Shown one piece after another: positions 34,392 through 43,178 of a stretch of 64,000 nt of DNA (within the stretch, counting starts at the first letter, position 1; each line of letters begins with the position of its first letter). The stretch lies in contig CAKUBM010000006.1 of the NCBI GenBank assembly GCA_934643145.1, forward strand, positions 30,857 through 94,856, read 5' to 3'. The stretch is from an uncultured Collinsella sp. Lineage in GTDB: Bacteria > Actinomycetota > Coriobacteriia > Coriobacteriales > Coriobacteriaceae. The position numbers and the translations under genes are program-made. The notes below the pieces were generated by a model. It did not search any database, was not told the DNA's origin, and saw only the letters and a list, made by a program, of their open reading frames with translations.

Positions 34392-35024
34392 GTGCCCCAA
34401 GAACATCTGACCGACGACCCCATCCTTGACGCTGCAAAACGGGAGCTAGCGGAACGTACTCAGACAACCGCTCCCCTACGCACCGCCAGCAACGCCTACG
34501 AAGGACCCGCCCGCATCGTCTCGATTAACACGTCGGCGCACAAAGGCACACGCAAGTCGCCCGTCTCCGATGGGCACGATACCGTCATTGAACAGTTTGG
34601 CCTCGCTTCCGATGCGCACGCCGGGCACTGGCACCGCCAAGTCTCGTTTTTGGCCGCAGAATCAATCCAGACGGCACAGCATCGCGGGCTCGATGTGCGC
34701 GAAGGCGACTTTGGGGAGAATTTCACCACACAAGGCATCAACTTGCTTTCGCTCCCCTTGGGCACACAGCTCAAGATCGGCAACGATGTTCTGATCGAGA
34801 TCAGCCAGATCGGCAAGGTCTGCCACACCCGCTGTGCTATCTACTATCTCGCCGGTGATTGCATCTTTCCCCACGAGGGCATTTTCGGTGTGGTGCTTCG
34901 AGGCGGAGAGGTGCATGTCGGAGACGGTATCCAAACAGTCAAGCTCGGCGACGGCACGTGTTCCTTCACCCCAGCCGAGGCGCTCGAAGAAGTTGAGCAG
35001 GCTCGCCGCGAGGGAACCCTATAG
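34392..35024 (+). CDS. MOSC domain protein
   Basis: 210 residues. The MOSC beta-barrel is recognised from VSINTSAHKGTRKSPV, FGLASDAHAGHWHRQVSFL, GDFGENFTTQGI and the conserved Cys in IGKVCHTRCAIY. MOSC proteins carry sulfur or bind molybdenum cofactor. No molybdenum enzyme gene is present in this window, so the role is open. GTG start with a weak purine stretch upstream. Divergent from the ATP-grasp gene. Confidence 0.82.
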   Translation: MPQEHLTDDPILDAAKRELAERTQTTAPLRTASNAYEGPARIVSINTSAHKGTRKSPVSDGHDTVIEQFGLASDAHAGHWHRQVSFLAAESIQTAQHRGLDVREGDFGENFTTQGINLLSLPLGTQLKIGNDVLIEISQIGKVCHTRCAIYYLAGDCIFPHEGIFGVVLRGGEVHVGDGIQTVKLGDGTCSFTPAEALEEVEQARREGTL

Positions 35025-35084
35025 GTGCAAAACCCCATGTTGGAGTAGCTCTTAAGGCGTGAATCTGCGATCAGACAGAGTTCC

Positions 35085-35200
35085 GTAACGTTAAAGTTGA
35101 ACTCTATGGTTTCTCAACAATTCACTATAACTGCAGGTCAAAGCCAAAGCCTCAAGTTCAACTTGACCCTTTGAAACCTTTAAGGTTCAAGTTGAGGTCG
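35085..35200. other. Gap with repeated AAGTTGAA-like words
   Basis: Between the MOSC and coiled-coil genes, AAGTTGAAC (35092 region), TCAAGTTCAACTTG (35152 region) and GGTTCAAGTTGAGG (35186 region) recur in both orientations. They could be regulator sites for the downstream hydrolase. No gene or terminator is evident. Confidence 0.4.
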
Positions 35201-35258
35201 AAAGCAGTAGTAGAATACCGTTCGAACCATAACCTACGATTGATTGCAGAGGGATTGG

Positions 35259-36392
35259 ATGCAGCATTCGAATCATCGCGTCGCAGCGCTCATCGCGTCG
35301 AAGCCGGCTCGTATCATCACGAGCGCCGCACTCGCTGTCGCACTGACTGCCACGCCGATGCTCTCCCCCGTTGCGGCGTATGCCGCCTCGCAGGCAACGC
35401 AGGATCAGCTTTCCGCCGCACAGCAAAAAATTGAAGCCGCCACGAGCGCCTACAACGATGCCCGCACCAAACTCGACGACCTGCAAAAGCAAATCGACTC
35501 CAATGAGGCGAGCATCGAGGAAATCGAGGCTAAGCTTCCCGAGCAGCAGGCCAAGGCAAGCTCCGCCATGCGCGATCTGTACAAGTACCAGAAGGGCACC
35601 AATCCCATCGTGAGCTTCCTGGTCAACGCGCAGAGCCTGGGTGAGTTCATCACCACCTGCAAATACACCAACCAGATCACGAGCTCGAGCGTCGACGAGA
35701 TCGAAGAGCTCAACAACATGCAAACCGAACTCGAGCAGAACAAGGCCGAACTCCAGCAGGCCAAGTCCCAGCTTGAGGCAGAGCAGAAAAACGCCGAAGA
35801 TGCGCTGGCACAGGCCCAGCAGCTCCGCAGCGAGGCGCAGGCAAAAGCCGAGCAGGAAAATGCCGCCGAGCTTGCCAAGCTTGAGGCCGACAAGGCCGCT
35901 GCCGCCGAGAAGCTCTCGGGCGAGGGAGTAAGCGGCAGCAATTCCAGCAGCCAGGCCACCAACACCAACACCACCATCGATACCACGGTGAACAACGCTA
36001 ATACCGGTAACTCCGATTACGATACGTTCATCAACGAGTGGACGAGCCGCATCGACAATTATCTTGCCGGCTCCCCCATGGCAGGCCAGGGCTACAACTT
36101 TGCCGTCGCCGCTTGGAATACCGGCGTCGACCCCCGTTGGTCCCCCGCCATCGCCTGCATCGAGAGCACCAAGGGCACTTATTGCGCCAATTCCTACAAC
36201 GCCTGGGGCTGGAGCGCTCGTGGCGGCGGTTGGCGCAGCTTTGGCAGCTGGAGCGAGGGCATCTCCGCTCATGTTGCCTACCTGGGCGCCAACTACGGCT
36301 CCACCCTTACCCCGGCAGCGGCCAAAAAGTACTGCCCGCCCACGTGGCAGGACTGGTACAACAAGGTCGCCGCTCAGATGAACCGCATCTAG
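35259..36392 (+). CDS. Secreted coiled-coil peptidoglycan-hydrolase-like protein
   Basis: 377 residues. A signal peptide (through about residue 43, PVAAYAAS) is followed by a PcsB-like coiled coil (about residues 45-220, rich in Glu/Gln/Ala/Lys), a Ser/Asn/Thr linker, and a C-terminal lysozyme/transglycosylase-like domain with AWNTGVDPRWSPAIACIES, YNAWGWSARGGGW and SEGISAHVAYL; the Glu in ACIEST is the likely catalytic acid. Such proteins act in cell division and wall splitting. ATG 35259 follows GAGGGATT; a TTG at 35244 is less likely. Confidence 0.82.
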   Translation: MQHSNHRVAALIASKPARIITSAALAVALTATPMLSPVAAYAASQATQDQLSAAQQKIEAATSAYNDARTKLDDLQKQIDSNEASIEEIEAKLPEQQAKASSAMRDLYKYQKGTNPIVSFLVNAQSLGEFITTCKYTNQITSSSVDEIEELNNMQTELEQNKAELQQAKSQLEAEQKNAEDALAQAQQLRSEAQAKAEQENAAELAKLEADKAAAAEKLSGEGVSGSNSSSQATNTNTTIDTTVNNANTGNSDYDTFINEWTSRIDNYLAGSPMAGQGYNFAVAAWNTGVDPRWSPAIACIESTKGTYCANSYNAWGWSARGGGWRSFGSWSEGISAHVAYLGANYGSTLTPAAAKKYCPPTWQDWYNKVAAQMNRI

Positions 36393-36402
36393 GTGCAACT
36401 GC

Positions 36403-36428
36403 AAAGGGCCCCAATGGGGCCCTTTTCT
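36403..36428. terminator. Bidirectional terminator
   Basis: Perfect 10-bp stem AAAGGGCCCC, loop AAT, GGGGCCCTTT, then a T-rich tail, between convergent genes only 37 bp apart. Confidence 0.9.
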
Positions 36429-36429
36429 T

Positions 36430-37809
36430 TTAGGTAGCGGAGGTATCGACGACGCCGGTCGCATTGGCAACCGTGACTATGACGATCATGCATAGGAGCA
36501 GCACACTCAATGCCTTGAGCCAGAGTTTCGCGAGTTTCTTGCCGCGATAGCTGTCGAGCAGTGCGAATCGCCGACGAAGACGGCGCTTATCGAGCAGCGC
36601 AAAATGCATAAGCACCATAAGGCCATCGACAAAGAAAAAATACTCGATTATGAGAAGCCACGTCGGGTAGCTTTGGTTTGCTCCCGTGGGGCGAAAGACA
36701 GCAAAGTGACTTCCGGCAAAGAACACAAGTAGCGAGAAGCAGACAAGCGTATTCCAAATGCGCCCCAGAGACTCCGGAACGCGAGAGAGCAGACCGCATG
36801 CAGCGGAGGCGGCAGACCCAGGAAGCCCTGCGGGGTTCTGGGGCCCTTGGGGCGTCAGCTCCGCCTCCGATGCCGGAGTACGGACAGGCGCAGGCGCAGG
36901 AGGCCGCACGGGGCGGCTCAGATCATATGCCGTGCGCGTCGCCCGTCCCAACGCTTCCGCACTCGCAAAACGCTTGGCCGGGTCGAGCGCCATCGACATG
37001 CAGACGGCATCGGCAAGTGGGGTGGGAATGCCACGCGCCTCGCATTGCTCGCGCATGTCGAGCCCTGGTTTAGGGTCGACTCCCGTCAAGCAGAAGAACA
37101 ACAGGGCGCCCAGTGCGTAGACGTCGCTGCGCACGCTCGTCTGCCCAAACCCATACTGCTCGGGTGGCGCATAGGGTCGCGTGCCGAACTTGACGGTGTC
37201 GGCATCGGCGCCAGCGCGCCACACGCGCGCGATCCCCAAGTCAATAATCACCAGCGACGAAAACGTCAGGCCGTCATCAGGCGTATAGTTGGCACCTGTC
37301 ACGATGATATTCGACGGCTTGAGGTCGCGATGGATCACCGGCGCCGACGTCTCCCCCGCCATTGCAAAACCGGCGTGGAGCTCGCCCACGGCATCGCATA
37401 GGGCAGGATACAATTCACGCGCATAATCGGGGGTGGCTCCCAGACAGTCCACCAGCACCCCGAGCGTCTCCCCTTCGATGTATTCCATAACCACGTTGAG
37501 CTCGTCGCCCACACGACGACAATCGACGATTCTGGGCAGGTGCTCAAAACGCCTGCCCGCCCGCTGAGCGGCAAACAGACGCTCGTATGCCCCTCCGATT
37601 TGAGCCGAAGCATCGATACGTTTACGGACAAAGGGGCCGAGCGAGCCACCGCCGGTTCCTTCAAAGTACACGAGCTCGGTTGTTTCAACGGACGAGCGCT
37701 TAAGTACACGCTCCACGCGATAGCTGTCGTCGCGATCGAGCGACGCCAGGTGCTCGGCAAGCGCTGCGGTCAGCTCGTCATCGGAATATGTTGGGGTCTG
37801 AGTATCCAT
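36430..37809 (-). CDS. Membrane-bound Ser/Thr protein kinase
   Basis: About 459 residues. The kinase domain shows YIEGETLGVLVDCL, the catalytic loop HRDLKPSNI, IIDLGIAR (DLG in place of DFG), and GTRPYAPPEQYGFGQ in the activation segment, with SDVYALGALLF after it. A Pro-rich linker follows and then two to three hydrophobic helices, so the kinase is anchored from the C-terminal side with no obvious PASTA sensor. An HTH gene precedes it by about 100 bp on the same strand. Start 37809 lies close to GGAGG; 37818 and 37839 are alternatives. Confidence 0.85.
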   Translation of the reverse strand: MDTQTPTYSDDELTAALAEHLASLDRDDSYRVERVLKRSSVETTELVYFEGTGGGSLGPFVRKRIDASAQIGGAYERLFAAQRAGRRFEHLPRIVDCRRVGDELNVVMEYIEGETLGVLVDCLGATPDYARELYPALCDAVGELHAGFAMAGETSAPVIHRDLKPSNIIVTGANYTPDDGLTFSSLVIIDLGIARVWRAGADADTVKFGTRPYAPPEQYGFGQTSVRSDVYALGALLFFCLTGVDPKPGLDMREQCEARGIPTPLADAVCMSMALDPAKRFASAEALGRATRTAYDLSRPVRPPAPAPVRTPASEAELTPQGPQNPAGLPGSAASAACGLLSRVPESLGRIWNTLVCFSLLVFFAGSHFAVFRPTGANQSYPTWLLIIEYFFFVDGLMVLMHFALLDKRRLRRRFALLDSYRGKKLAKLWLKALSVLLLCMIVIVTVANATGVVDTSAT

Positions 37810-37907
37810 AGCCTCCATCATAGCGCAGGGCGCAGACACCCCATGGCATCTGTGCCCCGTTCGTTTACATCGTTGTTCGGCAGCTCCGCCGGCTCAGATA
37901 TCAGCCG

Positions 37908-38330
37908 CTAACTTACCGTCTCCTCGCCAAAGCGATACAACTCCTCGTTGACCTTTTGGAGGCTGCACCCACGATCGATGCAAAAGATGATAATCGCATC
38001 GCGGCGATCCTTGCAGTTAAGGACGCTTACCCCGGCAGCCGTCAGCGCACGGTTGGTCTCTTTGAGCGTCAGCGCCATCGCAAAGGCAATCTGCAGCACC
38101 TTATTGCGACTCGGATGACGCGCACCGGTAAAAATCTGATAGCCAAAGGTCTCATTGAGATCGGCCATACGAACCACGCGCGAGCGCTCCAAGCCCTTTT
38201 CCTGCAGTAGCCGCTTCAGGTAGTCCGAAAGCGACGGGGCGGCAAAGTCGTGCTCCCTGATATAGCCATCGATGTTCGGCGCATCGAGAAGCTCATTGAG
38301 CAACTCCTCGGTCAGCTTTTTATCGGGCAT
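37908..38330 (-). CDS. HTH (XRE-like) protein paired with the kinase
   Basis: 140 residues. LSDYLKRLLQEKGLERSRVVRMADLNETFGYQIFTGARHPSRNKVLQIAFAMALTL-type order (seen around residues 33-90) is that of an XRE-like helix-turn-helix, in which tyrosine and Gly-Ala-Arg-x-Pro-Ser form the recognition part. Same strand and just upstream of the Ser/Thr kinase, which may phosphorylate it. Its Shine-Dalgarno is fused to an 11-G tract. Confidence 0.75.
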   Translation of the reverse strand: MPDKKLTEELLNELLDAPNIDGYIREHDFAAPSLSDYLKRLLQEKGLERSRVVRMADLNETFGYQIFTGARHPSRNKVLQIAFAMALTLKETNRALTAAGVSVLNCKDRRDAIIIFCIDRGCSLQKVNEELYRFGEETVS

Positions 38331-38336
38331 ACGACT

Positions 38337-38353
38337 TCACCTCCCCCCCCCCC
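38337..38353 (-). promoter_or_regulatory. G11 tract merging with Shine-Dalgarno
   Basis: On the minus strand eleven consecutive G (38353-38343) run straight into AGGTGA, six bases before the ATG of the HTH gene. Such long homopolymers are prone to slippage and could alter leader spacing. Confidence 0.75.
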
Positions 38354-38368
38354 AGTGCATGTAACATG

Positions 38369-38812
38369 CTAGAAACCGCTTACGTCCGAACGCTCCCAGC
38401 TAGCAACCTGGTCGGGAGACACCGTACCCAGCGCCTCGAACTTCCAGGAGCCGCCCGCCTTCAGATGATTGGTGTTTGCAAGAGCCGTTCCAACCTGGTT
38501 GCCATCGGCATCATACAGAACATACTCAATTTGAATGTAGCTCTTTTCCTTGTCCGTGTTATTGGTCAGCGTGCCCGTGATCTTATAGGCAAACTGACTG
38601 GAGGTGTCTTCAGCCTCGTCAGCAATGGTATACGGTTCTTGCGGTTCTTTTTGCTCCTCAGCCTGCTGTGTCGCCTCGGCAGGTTTTGCCGAATCGCTCG
38701 CAGACGAATCGGTTGAATTGCCACCCATAGAGCCCACGGCACCGACGATAACCAGCACCACGATGACGCCTAGGACAATCTTGCCGATCGGCTTCTTTCC
38801 CTCTTTTGCCAT
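38369..38812 (-). CDS. FxLYD-type membrane-anchored protein
   Basis: 147 residues. An N-terminal cytoplasmic Lys-rich stretch and one transmembrane helix (IVLGVIVVLVIVGAVGSMGG) precede a Ser/Glu/Gln-rich linker and an extracellular beta domain with ITGTLTNNTDKEKSYIQIEYVLYDADG, the FxLYD pattern. Function unknown; these domains are common on surface proteins of Gram-positive bacteria. It may share control with nearby surface genes, but a gap with the G tract separates it from the HTH gene. Confidence 0.75.
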   Translation of the reverse strand: MAKEGKKPIGKIVLGVIVVLVIVGAVGSMGGNSTDSSASDSAKPAEATQQAEEQKEPQEPYTIADEAEDTSSQFAYKITGTLTNNTDKEKSYIQIEYVLYDADGNQVGTALANTNHLKAGGSWKFEALGTVSPDQVASWERSDVSGF

Positions 38813-38976
38813 TATTCATCCTTCCTACGATCCGGCTACCGTGCCGGCACACAGCACATCGTAGAAAGGATTGAACTTGAATTCATTAGCTGAGAGCTAA
38901 GGTTGCGGTAAACGGCCAATGCAGCTATCCAGACGCCGAGCAAACGCACTTTGCGTGACCATCTGCTGGCAGCGCA

Positions 38977-39300
38977 TCAACCCACCGTGACGGATTTCCC
39001 GATAAAGGCACTGATCATCATTAGGACAAAGAACACCAGGTAGCTGATGCTCAATAGGTACGCAATGATCAGGAAGACGACCCAGCCGACATTGGTCTTA
39101 CCGTCGGCGCGGCGCTGCTCGCGAGAACGGCACAGCCAGACCGTCACGCCAATGGCCGCAATCAGCAACACGAGTGCCGCCGCTGCCACCCCGGCAAGCG
39201 CAAACATCACGCCAATGCTCACAGCAATAACCGGAAGCAGTAGCAAGCCACACCCGCATCCACCCGGGCTATATACGGCAGACTGTCGGCGTCGTTCCAT
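38977..39300 (-). CDS. Small membrane protein of unknown function
   Basis: 107 residues with three hydrophobic helices, a Cys/Gly-rich start (SPGGCGCGLLLLP) and an Arg-rich cytoplasmic loop. I do not recognise a family. ATG 39300 has GGAG upstream and lies 2 bp after the stop of the M20 deacetylase gene on the same strand, so it is probably co-transcribed. Confidence 0.65.
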   Translation of the reverse strand: MERRRQSAVYSPGGCGCGLLLLPVIAVSIGVMFALAGVAAAALVLLIAAIGVTVWLCRSREQRRADGKTNVGWVVFLIIAYLLSISYLVFFVLMMISAFIGKSVTVG

Positions 39301-39302
39301 CG

Positions 39303-40490
39303 TCACTCCAAGCCAAGCAATCGTTTGTAGACATCGAGGCCCTTGAGTAGGATTTCCTCGTCGAAGAGCATGTTATCGGTATGTAGAGCGCTTGTGGCAT
39401 AGGCTGGGCAGCCATCAGCGTCGATCGGGTTGCCTTGGTCCTCTGGCACGCCCGTGCCCAGCAAGAAGAACACGCCCGGCAGATGGCGCTGATAGAACGC
39501 GAAATCCTCGGCGATTAGCAGCGGCTCGTCCACAAGTTGTAGCTCGGACAAGGCAGGCGCGATATGGGCGAACAGCTCGGGGTCGTTATCGACCGGCGGA
39601 TAGCCCTCGGCAAAGTCGAGATCGTACGTGCAGCCCGTTGCGGCACAGGCATCGTCCAGCACGCGACGCACGCCCTCGCGCGCGCGGTCGAACATGTCGT
39701 CCGTAAACACACGCAGGCTTCCGGCCACATGGGCCTCCCCCGCCACCGCATTGCAGACGGTGCCTGCCTGCAGCAGGCCGAACTTGCCAATGCAGGGCTC
39801 ATCGGCACCCAGGTCATCCATCAGTTCGCGCTCGGCAACCAAGAACTTGGCAGCTGCCAGCGCCGCATCATGCGACTCCTCGACCGGAACGCCATAGGTC
39901 TTAGCGATATGGATGCTCGTCCCGTGAATATGAATGTGCGTCTCGCTCGAACGCGCCAGCAGCGGACCGGAACAACTCGCCAACGTGCCGGCAGGCAGAT
40001 CGGGCCACACATGGAAACCAAAAATGCGGTCGGCCCCATAGCGCTCGAACACACCACTCTCGCATACCGTCTTGGCACCACCGGTCGTCTCCTCGGCCGG
40101 CTGGAACACAAAGAGAACGTTGCGCCTAATGGCGCCCGGCTGTTCGCGAATCGTACGGTCGACATACGTCGCGGCGGCAAGTGCCATGGCCATGTGTCCG
40201 TCATGTCCGCAAGCGTGCATCTTGCCAGGATGGGTCGAAGCGAACGCTGCCCCCGTTGTCTCGGCAATGGGCAGCGCATCCATATCGGCGCGAATCGCCG
40301 CGGCATGCGCGGCACCAACGCCAGCGTCGAAGAAAGCGCAGACGCAGCTGGGGCACGGATGGGTCACCTCGCAGGCGAGCGGAGCGAGCACGCCCTCGAT
40401 ATAGGCGATGGTTTGCGGAAGATCGAAGTCGAGCTCCGGAATGCGGTGCAAGTCGCGACGATAACGACGGAGTTCTTGGAGCTCGGTCAT
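39303..40490 (-). CDS. M20 family amidohydrolase, probable N-acetyldiaminopimelate deacetylase
   Basis: 395 residues of the M20D amidohydrolase group. Metal ligands are seen in HACGHDGHMAMAL and in PAEETTGGA; RYRRDLHRIPELDF is the usual start. A dimerisation domain lies in the middle and DFAFYQRHLPGVFFLLG near the end. Related enzymes split N-acetyl-amino acids and hippurate; because the divergent operon encodes DapH, which makes N-acetyl intermediates, deacetylation of N-acetyl-LL-DAP is the most economical role. ATG 40490 follows AAAGGAA. Hippurate- or auxin-conjugate-type hydrolase is the alternative. Confidence 0.75.
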   Translation of the reverse strand: MTELQELRRYRRDLHRIPELDFDLPQTIAYIEGVLAPLACEVTHPCPSCVCAFFDAGVGAAHAAAIRADMDALPIAETTGAAFASTHPGKMHACGHDGHMAMALAAATYVDRTIREQPGAIRRNVLFVFQPAEETTGGAKTVCESGVFERYGADRIFGFHVWPDLPAGTLASCSGPLLARSSETHIHIHGTSIHIAKTYGVPVEESHDAALAAAKFLVAERELMDDLGADEPCIGKFGLLQAGTVCNAVAGEAHVAGSLRVFTDDMFDRAREGVRRVLDDACAATGCTYDLDFAEGYPPVDNDPELFAHIAPALSELQLVDEPLLIAEDFAFYQRHLPGVFFLLGTGVPEDQGNPIDADGCPAYATSALHTDNMLFDEEILLKGLDVYKRLLGLE

Positions 40491-40600
40491 AGGGATTCCT
40501 TTCATGGGACGACTCGGTTGACACCTATTGTGACGCAGGATTGTGGCACCCTTGTTTCTAGCATGATGCTGCATTTTTTAAACGTTATATACGAATACTC

Positions 40601-40629
40601 TTGTTTGGTAAAGTGCAACGTGGTAGGGT
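40601..40629 (+). promoter_or_regulatory. Putative promoter of lysine operon
   Basis: TTGTTT (40601) and TAGGGT (40624) are 17 bp apart; transcription would begin a few bases before the riboswitch. Confidence 0.5.
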
Positions 40630-40640
40630 CTTTACCACTT

Positions 40641-40868
40641 GATAGAGGCGCGGGCACGAAGAGCCGCGGGCGAGTCGGCAGACTTTGACCCTGCGGGGAG
40701 GCGAAACCCGCCGAACTGGGCATTTCGGGCACGAACAGCCTGGTGGGCCTACGGGAAACACCCGTAGGACTGTCTGCAGCAATGCGGGAGCGCTATCCGG
40801 ACATTGGGTCCACGCTATGCGGATTCGATGCGCAGATGGCGCCGTCTGGATAGCGAGGTTTACGGGAT
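40641..40868 (+). promoter_or_regulatory. Lysine riboswitch (L box) and expression platform
   Basis: The aptamer spans 40641-40797: GATAGAGGCGC pairs with GCGCTATC as P1, and the conserved interior words GGGGAGGCGAAACCCGCCGA, CTGGGC, GGTGGGC, CGGGAAACACCCG and CTGTC appear in L-box order. The 3' strand of P1 and the next bases (40791-40802) can instead pair with GTCTGGATAGCG (40844-40855), which abuts the GCGAGG ribosome site (40853). No T-run terminator is present, so control is probably translational or Rho-linked. Confidence 0.9.
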
Positions 40869-43178
40869 ATGGCATTGACCCCCAACGAGGCATATGCGGC
40901 CAAGCAGCCGTTTGTGGACAAGGAGACGCTCGAGCATATCGTCGAGCAGTTCCCCACGCCATTTCATCTATACGACGAGGCGGGCATCCGCCGCAACATG
41001 CAAGAAGTGCGCGACGCCTTCGCATGGAACCCGGGCTTTAAGGAATACTTTGCCGTCAAGGCCAATCCCAACCCGGCGCTCATCTCCATTCTCAACGAAT
41101 ACGGCTGCGGCTGCGATTGTTCGAGCTATACCGAGCTCATGATTGCCCGCTCACTGGACATCACGGGACACGACATCATGTTCTCGTCCAACGACACGCC
41201 GGCGGCGGACTTTGCCCTTGCAGATAAACTGGGCGCCATCGTCAACTTTGACGACATCAGCCATATCGAGTTCTTTGAGCGCGTCGCGGGCCCCACCCCC
41301 AAGACAGTCAGCTGCCGCTTTAATCCGGGCGGCCTGTTCCAGCTCTCCAACGGCATCATGGACAACCCGGGCGACTCCAAGTACGGCATGACCACCGAAC
41401 AACTCTTCGAGGCTTTCCGCATGCTCAAGGCCAAGGGCGCCGAGAATTTTGGCATCCATGCCTTCCTTGCCAGTAATACCGTCACTAACGGCTACTATCC
41501 CAAGCTCGCACGCATCCTCTTTGAACTTGCCGTGCGCCTGGAGCGTGAAACGGGCGCACATGTCGCCTTTATCAATCTGTCCGGCGGTGTGGGTATCCCC
41601 TACCTGCCCGAGCAGCAGGCTAACGACATCCACGCCATCGGCGAGGGCGTACACGCGGCCTACGACGAGATTCTGGTCCCCGCTGGCATGGGCGATGTGG
41701 CGATCTGCACCGAGATGGGTCGCTTTATGATGGGACCCTACGGCTGCCTGGTGACCAAGGCCATCCATGAGAAGCAGATCTACAAGAACTATATCGGTGT
41801 CGATGCAAGCGCCGTCGATCTGATTCGCCCTGCCATGTATGGCGCCTACCACCACATTACGGTGATGGGTCAGCCGGGTGGCGCCGACAAGACTGCGGCG
41901 CCCGTTACGGACACCTACGACATCACGGGCAATCTGTGCGAGAACAACGATAAGTTCGCCATCGATCGCGAGCTACCGCATATCGACATGGGTGACCTGC
42001 TCGTGATTCACGACACGGGCGCGCATGGCTACTCCATGGGCTACAACTACAACGGCCGCCTGCGCTCCGCCGAGGTCCTGCTGCGCCCCGATGGCTCGGC
42101 CGACCTCATCCGCCGCGCCGAGCGCCCAGGCGATTATTTTGCCACGCTCGACGTGCTGCCGTGCGGCCGCGAGCTGCTGGCAAAGTCGCGCGCCGAAAGT
42201 GCTCGTCGTCGCGCCCAAGACGAGCGTCTGGCCGTCGCCGCCCAATGGAACAAACGCATCCAGATCGCGGAAGCGAAGGAGAAGAGCATGGACATCCGCA
42301 ATCTCGAGGGCTCAATCGTCGCCCTCGTCACGCCGTTTAAAAAGGACGGCAGCGTCGACTTTGACGCACTCGAGCGCCTTATCGATTTCCACCTGCAAAA
42401 CGGCACTGACGCTATCCTCACCCTGGGCACCACCGGTGAGAGTGCCACGATGACCGATGACGAGGACAACTCCGTTGTCGCCGCCGTGGTCAAGCAGGTT
42501 GCAGGCCGCGTCCCCGTCATTGCCGGCTCGGGCTCCAACTCCACGCAGACCATGCTCACCAAGTCGCTCACCTATCAAGGCCTGGGAGCCGACGGCCTGC
42601 TGCTCATTACCCCCTACTACAACAAGTCCAATGAAGAGGGTATCTACCAGCACTTTAAGACCGTAGCGGATGCCGTGGACATCCCCTGCATCCTGTACAA
42701 CATCCCCGGCCGCTGCGGCTGCGGCATCAGCGAGCGCAACGTGGAGCGCTTGGCCGCGCACCCCAACATCATGGGTATTAAGGAAGCCTCGGGCAACGTC
42801 GCCTACGCGGCCAAGATCGCCCACCTGCTGTCCGACGACTTCCGCATGTACTCAGGCGAGGACGCGCTTACCGTGCCGCTCATGAGCCTGGGTGCCTCGG
42901 GCACCATCAGCGTGTGGGCCGATGTTCAGCCGCAGCTCGTGCACGACATGTGCCGCGCCTATCTGGACGGCGACGTGGAGCGCGCCCGCGATATCCAGAT
43001 TGCCGGCCAGCCGCTCATCAACGCCCTCTTTAGCGAGGTCAACCCCATCCCCGTCAAGGAAGCGCTCGCCCAGATGGGTATGATCGAGGCAAACTACCGT
43101 ATGCCGTTGTGCCCCATGGCAGACGACACGCGCGCTGCACTTACCGATGCTCTGAAGGGAGCTGGTCTGCTTGATTAA
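40869..43178 (+). CDS. lysA-dapA: Fused diaminopimelate decarboxylase / dihydrodipicolinate synthase
   Basis: One reading frame of 769 residues. Residues 1-473 are LysA of the type with CTEMGRFMMGPYG and HGYSMGYNYNG: PLP Lys64 in YFAVKANPN and NLSGGVGIPY are present. A charged helical linker (about 440-473) leads without a stop into a complete DapA: TTGE (521-524), YNIPGR (Tyr610) and IKEAS (Lys638), with catalytic spacings identical to E. coli DapA. An internal ATG at 42288 with AAGGAG seven bases upstream could also yield free DapA. The chain thus joins the first committed and last enzymes of lysine synthesis. Downstream dapB overlaps. Confidence 0.92.
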   Translation: MALTPNEAYAAKQPFVDKETLEHIVEQFPTPFHLYDEAGIRRNMQEVRDAFAWNPGFKEYFAVKANPNPALISILNEYGCGCDCSSYTELMIARSLDITGHDIMFSSNDTPAADFALADKLGAIVNFDDISHIEFFERVAGPTPKTVSCRFNPGGLFQLSNGIMDNPGDSKYGMTTEQLFEAFRMLKAKGAENFGIHAFLASNTVTNGYYPKLARILFELAVRLERETGAHVAFINLSGGVGIPYLPEQQANDIHAIGEGVHAAYDEILVPAGMGDVAICTEMGRFMMGPYGCLVTKAIHEKQIYKNYIGVDASAVDLIRPAMYGAYHHITVMGQPGGADKTAAPVTDTYDITGNLCENNDKFAIDRELPHIDMGDLLVIHDTGAHGYSMGYNYNGRLRSAEVLLRPDGSADLIRRAERPGDYFATLDVLPCGRELLAKSRAESARRRAQDERLAVAAQWNKRIQIAEAKEKSMDIRNLEGSIVALVTPFKKDGSVDFDALERLIDFHLQNGTDAILTLGTTGESATMTDDEDNSVVAAVVKQVAGRVPVIAGSGSNSTQTMLTKSLTYQGLGADGLLLITPYYNKSNEEGIYQHFKTVADAVDIPCILYNIPGRCGCGISERNVERLAAHPNIMGIKEASGNVAYAAKIAHLLSDDFRMYSGEDALTVPLMSLGASGTISVWADVQPQLVHDMCRAYLDGDVERARDIQIAGQPLINALFSEVNPIPVKEALAQMGMIEANYRMPLCPMADDTRAALTDALKGAGLLD
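42288..43178 (+). other. dapA: Possible internal translation start for free DapA
   Basis: In frame with the fusion, ATG 42288 starts exactly where stand-alone DapA proteins start and is preceded by GAAGGAG. It encodes 296 residues, normal for DapA. Whether it is used is inference. Confidence 0.55.

Noticed and set aside
40601..40868. T-box or terminator-type leader for the lysine operon
   Set aside because: No T-box core words or T-run terminator; L-box elements are present instead.
42288..43178. Separate dapA gene instead of a fusion
   Set aside because: No stop codon separates it from lysA; recorded as a possible internal start only.
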